A stretch of DNA of 64,000 nucleotides from Megascapheus bottae (Eukaryota > Chordata > Mammalia > Rodentia > Geomyidae), in the NCBI GenBank assembly GCA_024803745.1, contig JANJXV010000016.1, forward strand, positions 39,599,001 to 39,663,000, given 5' to 3'. The notes beneath the pieces are model-generated. The model was not told the origin of the DNA, ran no database searches, and saw nothing but the letters and a program-made list of their open reading frames with translations. Below, piece by piece: positions 48,686-59,321 of the stretch; position 1 is the first letter of the stretch, and each line of letters opens with the position of its first letter. The translations under genes and the position numbers were made by a program.

Positions 48686-51397
48686 GAGAATGTCCCCTCC
48701 CCCAGCTCCTGTAATCATCAAGCTCTAACTGCAGAGCGCCAGGCCAGGCCTTCCTCATTATGTTTAGATTTGAGTTCTGGTATTTTCATCACACACACAC
48801 AACAGAAGCTAATACAGTTAATTGGATGCTTGAGTCTCAGATAAACATTGAAGGAGTCACCAGTCTCCCCAGGGCCAGGTTAGGTTTCTTCCTTCATTTA
48901 CACTCTTGGCCAAGTTTACATCACAGCCAATTGCCTGAACACCTGCCAAGAATGCTTAGGTGATCTTAGTTAACTCTTGGTGCCTGTGATTTTTGAAAGC
49001 CTAGAGAACAAAGGCAAGGAATGAATGCTTGTTTCTTCAATCCTAAATCACCTGCAAATCTGAGCATTTTGATATTTTGTCCCAAAACATATGGTCAGTG
49101 ATTCTTTTTATTCCGTGATTCTTTTGAAGATTTTTTGTTCTTATGAATGAATTAAAAACAGTCAAAACAGAGCTTCAAGAATTTGTTGATCTGAGGATCA
49201 ATGTTCACACTAGCACAAAAAATAATCAAATGAGAATGTCGATTTATATTTGAGGAAACATAGATTATAAATATATCATCAGAATTACGGTGAAACATTT
49301 GCTGTCTCAGCCCACAACATCCTGTTTACGTCACAGGAAAAGGCTGGGCTGTAGGTTCTCTTCCAAATCCAGATCATTTGGCAAAATCAGATTCATGCAC
49401 AGGTTTTTTGGGGGGAAATGTCACTAGATACTGCCTTGCCTTTTCTGAGCGGTGGTTTGAATAAACTGAAATAGTATACCTTGGGATATTCCCTTCCCTC
49501 AACTAGGTTAAATCCAGAATTCTGACGTTCCCCCTAAACCATCTTATTAAAGTAACACATGATGCCACTGAAATAGCTTTAAAAACATGAAGCTTCATGG
49601 TATAAATCAAGAACTTCAACCTTCTGTCTTTGTCTTGGGTGAATGTCCTTGCTCTTACTTCAGGGGTACTTGTGTAGAAGTTTGATTTATCCCTGACCAG
49701 CCAGAATTTATCCTTATCTATCCAGATAAGAAATATAATTCAAAGTAAGTCTTTATATAGAGATGCTTTTAAAAATGTCAAGTACTTGCAGTTGTGATGT
49801 GTTGCAAGTTTCAAAGTAGGCTATTCACTCTCACAGATGCTAGAAAAGAAAGACAGCAGTACTGGCTGACAGCACTCACACCATGGGAAACCACAAAAAC
49901 CACCTGTCTGGAATTATTTTGCCTCCCCTTAGGGCTTGGATCCCCTATCATGAATAATCGACTTGCATTACAGAACTTGAAAACAGCATTGGATTTTCAA
50001 ATGTGGTAAGCATACTAAGATTGCAAAGTACTCTGTGAATATGGAAGGTCTGAGAAGCAGAGCAAAGCAGTGGAATATTGGGAAGCCTGAGCATAGCTCA
50101 CATGAGAAGACAGAATGAAATGTCCATTCATCATTGTGGGGTTTTGTTCTTGGAGCTTCTATGCTGCACTAGGGCAAAACTTGGTTAAATGGAGGGATGG
50201 ACAGGACTGTTGGGAAAGCTAATCGGATTTGCTCCTGTGGGTTGATTGTTTCTTACAGGCTGAGTCCTGTTTCTCTCTCAATTTTCCTTCTCCTGAGATG
50301 ATTGCTCGAATACATTCCCTCTCTGGTCCTCTGAGACTTGGTATACGCTTGCTTCAAGGGGAACAATTGTTCCTTTCTGAAGAGGGGAGCACTACTGAGA
50401 TAATTTGAGTTGTGTTGGAGTGGTTCTTATTTATGACACGTCCTTCAACAGAACGCTTTTCAGGAAGCTGTGAATTTGTCACCTCGAGGTGAAAGAGCTC
50501 TCCAAATTGTCCCTTTCCAAAATCATAAATGACGCTTGCTTGCAATTGGTGTGATTATGTCTAAGCCAGGCGATTGCAAGGAAGGCATTGACGTGTACAG
50601 ACACTTTCTATTGCTTTTATGCCTTTCCCCCCATCCCAGATCCAAATATCACTTTTTACCACTTGACTGCATATGACAGCTGGGTGATTTCTGTTTCTCT
50701 CTAAATCCAATTAGTCTGTCTACCCTCCCAGCTTTTTAATTTTTTTTTTGCTTTATGCCTTTCTCTTATTGTTCCCTTTGATTTTAGTTTTTTCTAAATG
50801 AGTTGTTTACATTCTCACAATGTTTGTCTAAGATCTTCATGCTTGTCTGCCTTTCAAATTACTTCGCCTTTTATTCCAGCTTCTGTGATGGGTGTATAAT
50901 GAGAGCACTCCTCTTTCTACACTTTGCTTTGATTTAGTCGCCTCTCTTCTCACATGCATTGGATTATCTGAGGTGCATTCAATAGCACACTTAAAAGAAG
51001 CAGACAAAATAATCCTGACAAAGTCTCAGCATTGATTTTTGTACTCTGTAAAGGTTTACAAGAGCTTAATGGGAATGTATTAAAACCTAAGGACATCAGA
51101 CCACTAATTGTTTCAACCAATACTTTAAGAAGAGATAAAAAGCAGACACAAAGAAAATCAAAAGTCATTTGTAATATTTGACATCTACTGATGCTGCCAC
51201 TTAAAAAGAAAGCACCCCAAAGACATCATGCTTCACCCGATATCAAACCCATTTATAAAACTGAAGAGGGAGACACATAACATGCAGTGAACCACAATAA
51301 ATAGAAATATTCACAAATTTTCCTTTAAATATTCACACATTTTCTTCTAATTGTAAAATCAACAAAACAAAATAATAGTTCAGTTAGTAAAAACGAT
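48686..51397. other. Unique DNA
   Basis: About 2.7 kb with no recognisable gene or repeat. Confidence 0.45.
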
Positions 51398-51628
51398 AAA
51401 GCTGAGTGCCAGAGGATCATATCTGCAATCCTAGCTACTCAAGAGGCTGAAATCTGAGCACTGTGGGTGAAATAATCCCAGTCATTGGTCTGTGTGAAAC
51501 TTAGCTTCAATAAACACCCAAAAAGCAGGAATTAGACCCGTGGCTCACGTGGTACAGAACGAGCCTTGAGCAAAGAGGTATGGGACCATACTCATGAGTT
51601 TAAGCCTCACTATGTGTGCGCATGCACA

Positions 51629-51669
<41 letters not shown>
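51398..51669 (+). repeat. B1/Geo composite SINE with a (CA)n tail
   Basis: 'gctgagtgccagaggatcatatctgcaatcctagctactcaagaggctgaaatctgag...cccgtggctcacgtggtac...gccttgagcaaagaggt...gagtttaagcctcac', then (CA)n at 51630-51669. Confidence 0.85.
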
Positions 51670-51672
<3 letters not shown>

Positions 51673-51819
51673 CTTGTGTATTCCCCCTTCTTCCAGAAGA
51701 AAAGTCATATATTTTAAGAGTGTTCACCGTGTGTTTAATATTTTAAGCACAGTAAAATCAGTTTCCACAAACTGAATGAGTCAAATGCTTTCTAAAGAGA
51801 TTGTCTTGAAAATAAGTTT

Positions 51820-51915
51820 GAACAGAGAGGTTTCATTGAACAAGACACATTGTATTCATAAACTGTTAAATGGTAATGCCTTTATTTTGTTTACTTAAAG
51901 AAAATAAAAATATTT
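51820..51915 (+). mobile_element. L1 3'UTR-like fragment
   Basis: 'agacacattgtattcataaactgttaaatggtaatgcctttattttg' is the third copy of the repeat seen at 12425 and 16660. Confidence 0.5.
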
Positions 51916-53736
51916 TTGAAGAGCAAATCTACTATCTGCAATGCTAGAAAACTTGGCAATAAAATAAATTATGTGACTGGAATTTGGGATGGTATAAAGC
52001 AAATTTAAAAACCCAATTTGAGATCTTTTAAATGAAAGAAGGAAACGGAGAAGGAGGAAGAAGAAATGTAGTCAAGAGGTCTGAAATATCTCACATGTCC
52101 AGCTAATATATCCCAACATGTAAATCGACTGCTGTTATGCAGCTTACATTTTATTAAGAATAAATTATTATATTTTGTTGGGCATTTCTCCAACCATAAC
52201 TGCTAAATTATAAAATCAGAATATCAATATGATAGCCACATTTTTTGGTTTCCAAGATAAAAGGTATATTATCTGAGCACTCGGTCTATACATGACTTAG
52301 ATGTGATACAAAGTTTTGTTCACCTTTCCTGTAGCAATAATACCTGTTTAAGGACATGATTAATAGAGAGATGATAATGAAGCTCCATTATCAAAAATAT
52401 GAAAAGGTTTTATCTTCCAGGAAGTTGTATTGCATTATTTTTCACTATTTCTCCTGTTCAGTACAACCACGATTTCTAGATTTCTAAATCAAAATAAAAA
52501 CTGAGAAAACACTGAAAGACAGAGAGAATAAAGCAGTATGGAAGAGACCAAGAGCTTGTGAACACAGTTATGTGAACATTCTACCATGTGTGTCAGACTT
52601 GAAACTAGAAAAAAATATAACCAGAAACACCAACAAATAAAACCAAAATAAACAAATTAATACTCCAGCAAAGGTCTGCTCTCCCTCACCAAGGACTAGA
52701 GGAAAGCACCATTTTAGGACTGACATTTTTAGTAAAAGCGCGTGTTCCATACAAGTGCAATAGCAAATTTTGTCTACACTGAACATCCATCTTGTGGAAG
52801 AAAAAGCCAGTGACTTCTAGGAGAAAACAACAGAAATCACTGAAACAGACCTCAAAGCTAATATTTTTTCTTCAATCTCAGGAAAGGTAAAAAGAGAGCA
52901 GGAAAACAAAAAATAATCCTGAAAGAAAAATGAAATGTTTGAAATGTCCCATGTGGTTAAGGAGACATAAGCAACAGCCTCAAGAAGCTGTTCTTTCATA
53001 CAGACTAAAACCAAACAAAGGTACAACAACTAATACATTACAACTAAAATGGAGGCAGGGGAGAGAAGGGAAAGGATAACAAAAATACCCTGAAACAGCC
53101 ATATAGAAAATGTAGAAGGAAGAGAAGTTCTCATCAGGAAGTTTGAAGATGGAAAGGAAGGATGTGGTGATCCTATTTAGTTCTATCCCCAAATTGATTT
53201 GCTTCACTGGAAATAATTTCTGCAAAAGCATTCTTTTCATCTTTTGTTTCAGAATAATTAGGCCCATTGTAAGTCTAGTAAACCTCCCAGAAGTGTTTAC
53301 TTTGTGAATGTGCTTTGGAACTTTCCATTTTTGAGGAATATTCATTTTCCTTATCAACTGTTGTATTGATTGCATCTCCAATGTTAGGTAAATATCTTCA
53401 GACTTAAAAGATGGTGAGATGTATTCATTTTGATCATTGTTTACAGAAAATTTTATCTTCCTGTTGTTACTAAGTAGATTTTTCCCCTATTCTGAATACA
53501 GAGTAAGAATACTATAAACTAAGAAACATTTTGCTTTCATTCAATTCACTACCTAAAAGCCAATGAAGCTGTGCATTTGCATTACACACTAAATTTTTTT
53601 CTTTATTACATAGGCATGAGAGCCTAATAAAGACATACGTTAGTGGTTATTAAGAATGCAAGTATAAATTAATTAAACTGTCATTATCAGACCATGAATT
53701 TCTCAAACGATTTATTAACACTTGAATAGAAATGGA
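51916..53736. other. Unique AT-rich DNA
   Basis: No supported feature. A 133-codon minus-strand open frame (52980-53381) has no recognisable domain. Confidence 0.45.
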
Positions 53737-53970
53737 AAGCCAGGCATGCGTCTAATCCTAGCTATTCAGGAGGCTGAGATAGTTAGGATCAAGGTTCAAA
53801 GCCAGCCTGGGCACAGAAGGACCTGACTCTTATCTCCAATTAACTTATAAAAAACGGGACGTGGGGCTTGACTCAAGAGTAGGGTGGTAGCCTTGAGCTG
53901 AAGAGCTCAGGAACAGCACCCAGGCTGAGTTTAAGCCCCATGAACTACACAAAAAGAAAGAACGAAAAAA
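53737..53970 (+). repeat. B1/Geo composite SINE
   Basis: Complete order: 'gccaggcatgcgtctaatcctagctattcaggaggctgag...gttcaaagccagcctgggcacag...tctccaattaac...gccttgagctgaagagctcaggaacagcacccaggctgagtttaagcccc', then an A-rich tail. Confidence 0.93.
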
Positions 53971-53984
53971 AATGGATAGACCTT

Positions 53985-54280
53985 GAAAAACTATGTGAAG
54001 CCAGGCACTGGTGACTCACACCTATAAGCCTAGCCACTCAGGAGCCTGAGATCTGAGAATTGCAATTAAACAAGCCCAGGCATGGAAGTCCATGTGACAC
54101 TTATCTCCAATTAACCACCAGAAAACTGGAAGTGGTGCTATGGCTCAAGGGGTAATGCACTAGCCTTGAGATGAAGAGGTCAGGACAGTGCCCAGGCCAG
54201 GATTTCAAGCCTCAAGACAGAAAAAAGGCGAAACAAAACAACAACAGCAAAGAAAAAAAAAACCACAAAACTACGCGAAG
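53985..54280 (+). repeat. B1/Geo composite SINE with target-site duplication
   Basis: The best-preserved copy: 'ccaggcactggtgactcacacctataagcctagccactcaggagcctgagatctgag...caattaaccaccagaaaactggaagtggtgctatggctcaag...gccttgagatgaagaggtcaggacagtgcccaggcc'. It is flanked by aaaacta[t/c]g[t/c]gaag near 53986 and 54267, differing by two transitions. It lies about 30 bp after another copy of the same family. Confidence 0.93.
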
Positions 54281-55107
54281 ACCCCGAGAGACAAATGGCC
54301 CATGTTTTCTCTCATAAAGGAAGCGACGATTAATTTATAAATGCACAAGTATGCACAAGCAGGGTTGTATACAAATGTACACAAATGTAATGACTGAAAT
54401 ATGGTCCTTTTAGATTAGAACTTAAATAGTATAATTATTTAGAAAGAGGAATTCACAAAACCACCAAAATAAATCCCAGGAAACTGGTACCTAAAGGACA
54501 GGAGTGAGAGTTCAGGAGAAGAAGAGTAGAGGCATGCAGAGAAGAGAGCTGGAGACAGTGCAGTCATAAGAGACACTTGTAATTCTCTTCCCTGAGGTGC
54601 CACCATTTCTCCACTAACCATATCCAAGTCTTTCTCTCAAGGTCATGGACATCAATTCATTGGACTTCCCCGAAATTGTCTCCCCCAACCCCAGACTGAT
54701 AAAAAAAAAGTCTAATGATCTGTTGAAAAAAATCAAGAAGGGCACACAGATAAAAGATGCACTGCTCTGCCTATTGACAGCTGTTATGCAAAGTATTCAG
54801 TTAATGTTTTAATTTGATGTTGACTAAGCAAGGTTATTTCTCTAATATACCACAAGGGGAAAGCTGGGGAACTGAATTTCATTATGGTCTGTTGCAGCAC
54901 TAATTTGCGTAACTTGAATCAGCATATATTCTTAATGACAAATAGATTTTAAAGTAGCACTTTTGTTTGTGGACAGATAGCTGAACCTCCCCTCCCACAC
55001 ACAATTTACCTGGAATCTCCCTTTGATCTTCAGATTTAGTTGTGAAAAGTGAATTCATCCAACCATTTTTCAATCCAAAATAATGACAGTTTTACATGGG
55101 TAAATAC
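54281..55107. other. Unique DNA
   Basis: No supported feature. Confidence 0.4.
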
Positions 55108-55888
55108 GTGTTTCAACTTTTGGTGGACGTATAAACTCATTCAACCACTTTGGAAAGCAAAAGACTAAACATAGAGCTCCTCTATGACATAGCAATGCCA
55201 CTATTTGGCATTTACCCAAATGTCCAGAAACAAGGGCATCCTAAAGCCACTAACACAGCGATGTTCATTGCAGCATTATTTACCATAGCTAAAATATGGA
55301 ACCCAGATGCCCCTCAGTAGATAATTGGATCAAGAAGATATGGCATTTATACACAATGGAATTCTCCACTGCCTTCAAAAAGAATGACACTGCCCCTTTT
55401 GTAAGGAAATGGAAAGACCTGGAAAAAATCTTATTAAGTGAAGTAAGCCAGACCCAAAGAAACATATTACTATGCATCTTGGATTCTCCTAGCAGAGGAT
55501 TACCATAGCTCAAAATCTAGGTTCATAAAGTTACATAGGATGAGACTAAATGAAAGGAACTCCAGGATATGGAAACAAGACCTTTGTCTTGGGTGGTGTT
55601 GTTCTTAAAGTACTGTGTTATTTCTCTTCTCCTCTTCTTCTTTCTTTTGCCCTTATGGTTAATCTCATATTGTTACTGTATCTGACTTTTTTATGAGGTA
55701 AGTTGTATATACGTTTATTTGTTTATTTGAAGTAGGGAAGGGAAGGGGGAAAGCAAAATGATTGGAGGGTGTAGGGGAAGGGAATCGGGCAAAACATGAG
55801 AAGGGGTGCAAGAAGTAATGCACCTACTACCTGATAAATGTAACTGTCATCCCTCTATACATTATCCTGACAATAAAATTAAAAAACA
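55108..55888 (+). mobile_element. 5'-truncated L1 3' end (ORF2 C-terminus plus 3'UTR)
   Basis: Begins 'ttggtggacgtataaactcattcaaccactttgg' and continues through 'catttacccaaatgtcc', 'ttcattgcagcattatttaccatagctaaaatatgg' and 'tatacacaatggaattctccactgcc'. Then follow the 3'UTR with its G-rich tract near 55735-55795, and 'taatgcacctactacctgataaatgtaactgtc...caataaaattaaaaaac'. It is a dead fragment. Confidence 0.93.
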
Positions 55889-57578
55889 ATGTGGTTCATT
55901 GGTAGGTAGCTATAGAGGATGATAAATTCAATTTAACATACTATAATTTTAATATTGTTTTAAGTATGATCATCCTTTCTCTTGAAACCTATAGAAATGC
56001 AGGTATCTTAAAATGTGAGAAAATTTATTATTTCAGTTTGTCTGTGCATTTAACTATACATGTAGATCATTTCTCAAGTATTAAGAACTAAGCACTAGTA
56101 TTTCCATTTGGATATTTCTGGACTTTAAAATAAGTTTAGATAATGTCAATGCTTAGTCCTCATTGAATATCACACTCATAAAAATGTTCTAATGGTTATG
56201 CCACAGCAAATACTACATTTGTGAATGGGGAGCAAGCCTTCTAATTTTTTTAATGGCCTGAGCAATTCAGTGCACAGTGAACTGAGAACCAGTGGACTTA
56301 TTCGGTGTGATTTTTCATGCTTTTTTTCCTTTGTGTTATCTTTCCCCTGTAATACTTCCCATGGAAAGTTGCACTATCTGGTTGAGTCCAGGATAAAGCC
56401 CTGTATTTATCATCTTTGCACACCTATACTTAATACATGCTTGCTTTGCAGGCCAGAACACTTACTCCCTAATAGAGGAAGGTTCTCACAGCTTGTTCAG
56501 AGATCATGAGACTACCATTGACCTCTCTATGCTTAAAGTTTCTACCATTTTATTCTGCATGAGAGAAACAAAATAGTGGAAAACAATAAAAGTAAGAGCA
56601 TTCTAATATGAAAATGTAAACACCTAAGTGAACTGGCCCTCATATTAATTTTCATTAATTCAAAAGGTTTGGGCTGAGAGGCAGGGGCATAACTCAATGT
56701 TGTACCCATGTACTTAGTATGTGTGAAGCAAGAGGTTCAATCGTCAATAGTGAAAGAGGAAAGAAGAAAAAAATGCTAATAGATAAAATAACTCAGATTT
56801 ACCTTATTGAGTTAAAACATTAACAATGGAAACTATCAGTTTTAAAATGCATGTTTTTTTTCAAATTAGGTAGAACTCAATTATAATTATTTATAGGCAT
56901 TCAAACAGATATATATCATTCTTAAGAGGGGTGAGTACTGAGTAATGCTATATATCTCCTGTCTGTACACTCTAGATTAGCAGCAGCCACTCAGACACAG
57001 GAAGGCTCCTTATCGTACACATTTCATACTACTAAGGCAAATATTTTCCAACAGGGCATATTTCCCTGAAGACAGCATTGCTGAATGACTGTCTTTTCAG
57101 TTTATCTTCTACACAGGACAGTGCCATTAGGAATAGTCTGAATTAGGACTGCCAATCTGATTCATTTCACAGTTTTCAAACTCAGAGACAACTGCACACA
57201 TGACAGGCTTCAAGACACAGTTAATTGAGTCAGCCCTCTCACTTCAAAGACTATTCTAAGAAAAGCACAAGGGAAAGTTTTATGTTCTTTACCTAAAGAA
57301 GAGGTACGGAAAAGATTGAAATACTTTTCTTTCTTCAAAGATTATTCTTGGGTAGGATATAAGTTTATCTATATTTAATTTTTATTCAAATCATTTGACC
57401 CTAAAATAAGAGACAGTCAATTGCATAATTATCTTATAAATTATGTCACAGATAAATCATGTATAATATCACACAGAGCAAACAGATTATGGATCGTGCT
57501 GGCCTGATTTCAATCCCTAGTAATAAATAAACCGCAAGCAAGTAAGAAGGAAAGAAACATAAGAACATTTCCAAGTAT
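55889..57578. other. Unique DNA with two ID-like traces
   Basis: 56670-56765 ('ggggcataactcaatgttgtacccatgtacttagtatgtgtgaagcaagaggttcaatcg') and 57485-57530 look like diverged ID monomers. Confidence 0.45.
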
Positions 57579-58443
57579 TAAAATGAAACAAACAATATGA
57601 TTTTTTCTAAGTCTTTCCATTTCCTAACAAATGGGGTGATGTCATTCTTTCTGACAGCAGCATAGAATTCCATTGTGTACAAATACCACAACTTGTTGAT
57701 CCACTCATCAACTAAGGGACATCTAGGTTGGTTCCATATCTTTGCTATGGTGAATAGTGCTGCAATGAACATTGTTGTGCTAGTGGGTTTAGTATGTCCT
57801 TGTTTCTGGATGGTTGGGTAAATGCCAAGTAGTGGAATTGCTGGGTCATAGGGGAGTTCTATGTTTAGCCTTTTGAGGCACTGCCACACTGCTTTCCATA
57901 GAAAAAATCATATTAAGTGAAGTAAGCCAGACTCAAAGGAACTTAGGCTCAGTGGTTTCCCTCATTCGTCATAATCAGTAGAAACCTTGGGCTCTACTAG
58001 CAGAGATTTGCAATAGAGCAAAATCTTGATACATAAGGACATATAATGTGAAGCTAATTGAAAGGACCTCCAGGATATTGAAACAAAAGCCATATAATGA
58101 ATGATTGTTGTCCTTAATGTACTATGTTGTCTCTCATCTCCTTTGCTGTCCCTTGGTTATCTCATATTGGTATAGTATCTCACTTTGTTATCTGATATAT
58201 TGAATTTATTTGTATTTGGATATTTGAAATTTGATAGGGAAGGGGGGAAAACCAAGACGGGTGGGGGGTGTGGGGGGGGGGAGGGAAACGGGTACCAAGA
58301 CATGTGAAAGGGTATCAATGTATGTGAATTAATGCACCTTCTATCTGGCAAATATCATGTAACCCTTTTACTAATTACAATAAAAAAATAAAATAAAATA
58401 AAACAAGTAAGATGCCTTTAAAATAAAATAAAATGAAACAAAC
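57579..58443 (+). mobile_element. L1 3' end with inverted 5' part (twin-primed), target duplications intact
   Basis: 57594-57899 is L1 ORF2-end sequence in reverse orientation. At 57900 the sequence switches to the sense strand and continues through the 3'UTR to an A-rich tail near 58400. About 14 bp (gaaaaaatcatatt) occur in both parts, so the inversion joint has a small duplication. The exact 14-bp target duplication aaaatgaaacaaac lies at 57580-57593 and 58430-58443, and the target reads TT/AAAA, the L1 endonuclease consensus. Between the first A-rich tail and the second duplication are about 16 extra bp (caagtaagatgccttt) and a second A-rich run. Confidence 0.93.
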
Positions 58444-58539
58444 TGGATTATTTTCATTAAAGTGTCCTGATAATTGTTGTGTTATTTAAAATAATTCTAA
58501 TTGTAAAACTTGTTTTTAGGCTTTGTTTTGTTTAAATTC

Positions 58540-58885
58540 ATTATTTTTAAAACATTTATAATCAGAGTGATGTGTGCAGGGTTTACAGTTACATTTGTTA
58601 GGTAATGAGTACATTACTTCTGTTTTATTGTTTTTAACTATTTTATTTTTTTTAATTTAAACATTTTTTTTGCCTTTCCAGGGGCTTGAACTGTGGGACT
58701 GAGCACTGCCCTTGAGTTTTCTCTGCCACTTGAGCCACAGCACTACCATCAGCTTTTACTCTATATGTAGTACCAAGGAATCAAAACTGGCTCTCTGTGA
58801 ATGGTAGGCATGCACTCTACCACTATGCCAAACCTCGGCTTGTGAGTACATTACTTCTTGAACATTGTTACCCCTTCCCATGTTT
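58540..58885 (-). mobile_element. L1 3' end (sense part of an inverted copy), split by a SINE
   Basis: Reverse-complement L1 tail at 58540-58621 ('gggtttacagttacatttgttaggtaatgagtacattacttc') resumes at 58843 ('tgagtacattacttcttgaacattgttaccccttcccatgttt'). It abuts a + strand L1 segment at 58888. Confidence 0.8.
58606..58858 (-). repeat. IDL-Geo SINE inserted in L1, with exact target-site duplication
   Basis: Body 58667-58842 in minus orientation behind a T-rich tail. The exact 16-bp duplication tgagtacattacttct lies at 58606-58621 and 58843-58858. Confidence 0.93.
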
Positions 58886-58887
58886 TA

Positions 58888-59321
58888 CCAACCCAGATGC
58901 CCCTCAGTAGATGAATGGATCAATACAAGATGAGACTAAATGAAATGAACTCTAGGTTATGTAAACAAGAGTTTTAGCTTTGTGATTGTTGTTCTTTTTT
59001 TAAGAAATAAAATTTTATTGTGTAATGATATCATCTTTCTGTCAGCTAGCACAATAAATTGGTAACCTACTGTGTAAATAGTACTGTGATAGACACATTT
59101 GGGAGGGTACAAAGAAAAAAGTGGGATTTTATTTCTATTTCCTGAAATTCATAAATTAATTGGAAAACAGAGTACAGGCAAGTAAAAAAGATTTCTTTTT
59201 TCATATATTTTTATTGTAAATAATAGAAGGGTTACATTATATTTGCCAGATAGAAGGTACATTAATTCATGTACAAAAGGGATTGTTGTTCTTAATGCAC
59301 TATGTGAAGTTATTTCTTACG
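58888..59321 (+). mobile_element. L1 segment (inverted part of the neighbouring L1), split by a nested insertion
   Basis: 'cccagatgcccctcagtagatgaatggatcaa' is joined to 'gatgagactaaatgaaatgaactc', skipping roughly 200 bp present in the copy at 55300-55550. It then reads to 'gattgttgttctt' and resumes after the nested insertion with 'aatgcactatgtgaag', matching 58100-58130. Confidence 0.82.
58984..59293 (-). mobile_element. Nested L1 3' end with apparent 3'-transduced flank
   Basis: The exact 13-bp duplication gattgttgttctt at 58984-58996 and 59281-59293 bounds the insertion. Read on the minus strand it contains about 70 bp of L1 tail, an imperfect internal A-rich tail (about 59190-59212), about 176 bp of non-L1 sequence, an AATAAA (complement of 59014-59019), and a terminal A-rich tail about 13 nt further on. 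That is the order expected when L1 transcription reads through its own weak poly-A site. Confidence 0.85.

Noticed and set aside
48293..48721. 142-codon serine/leucine-rich open frame
   Set aside because: Translation of the polypurine tract on the opposite strand.
52980..53381. 133-codon minus-strand open frame
   Set aside because: No domain or splice signals; plausible by chance in this length of sequence.
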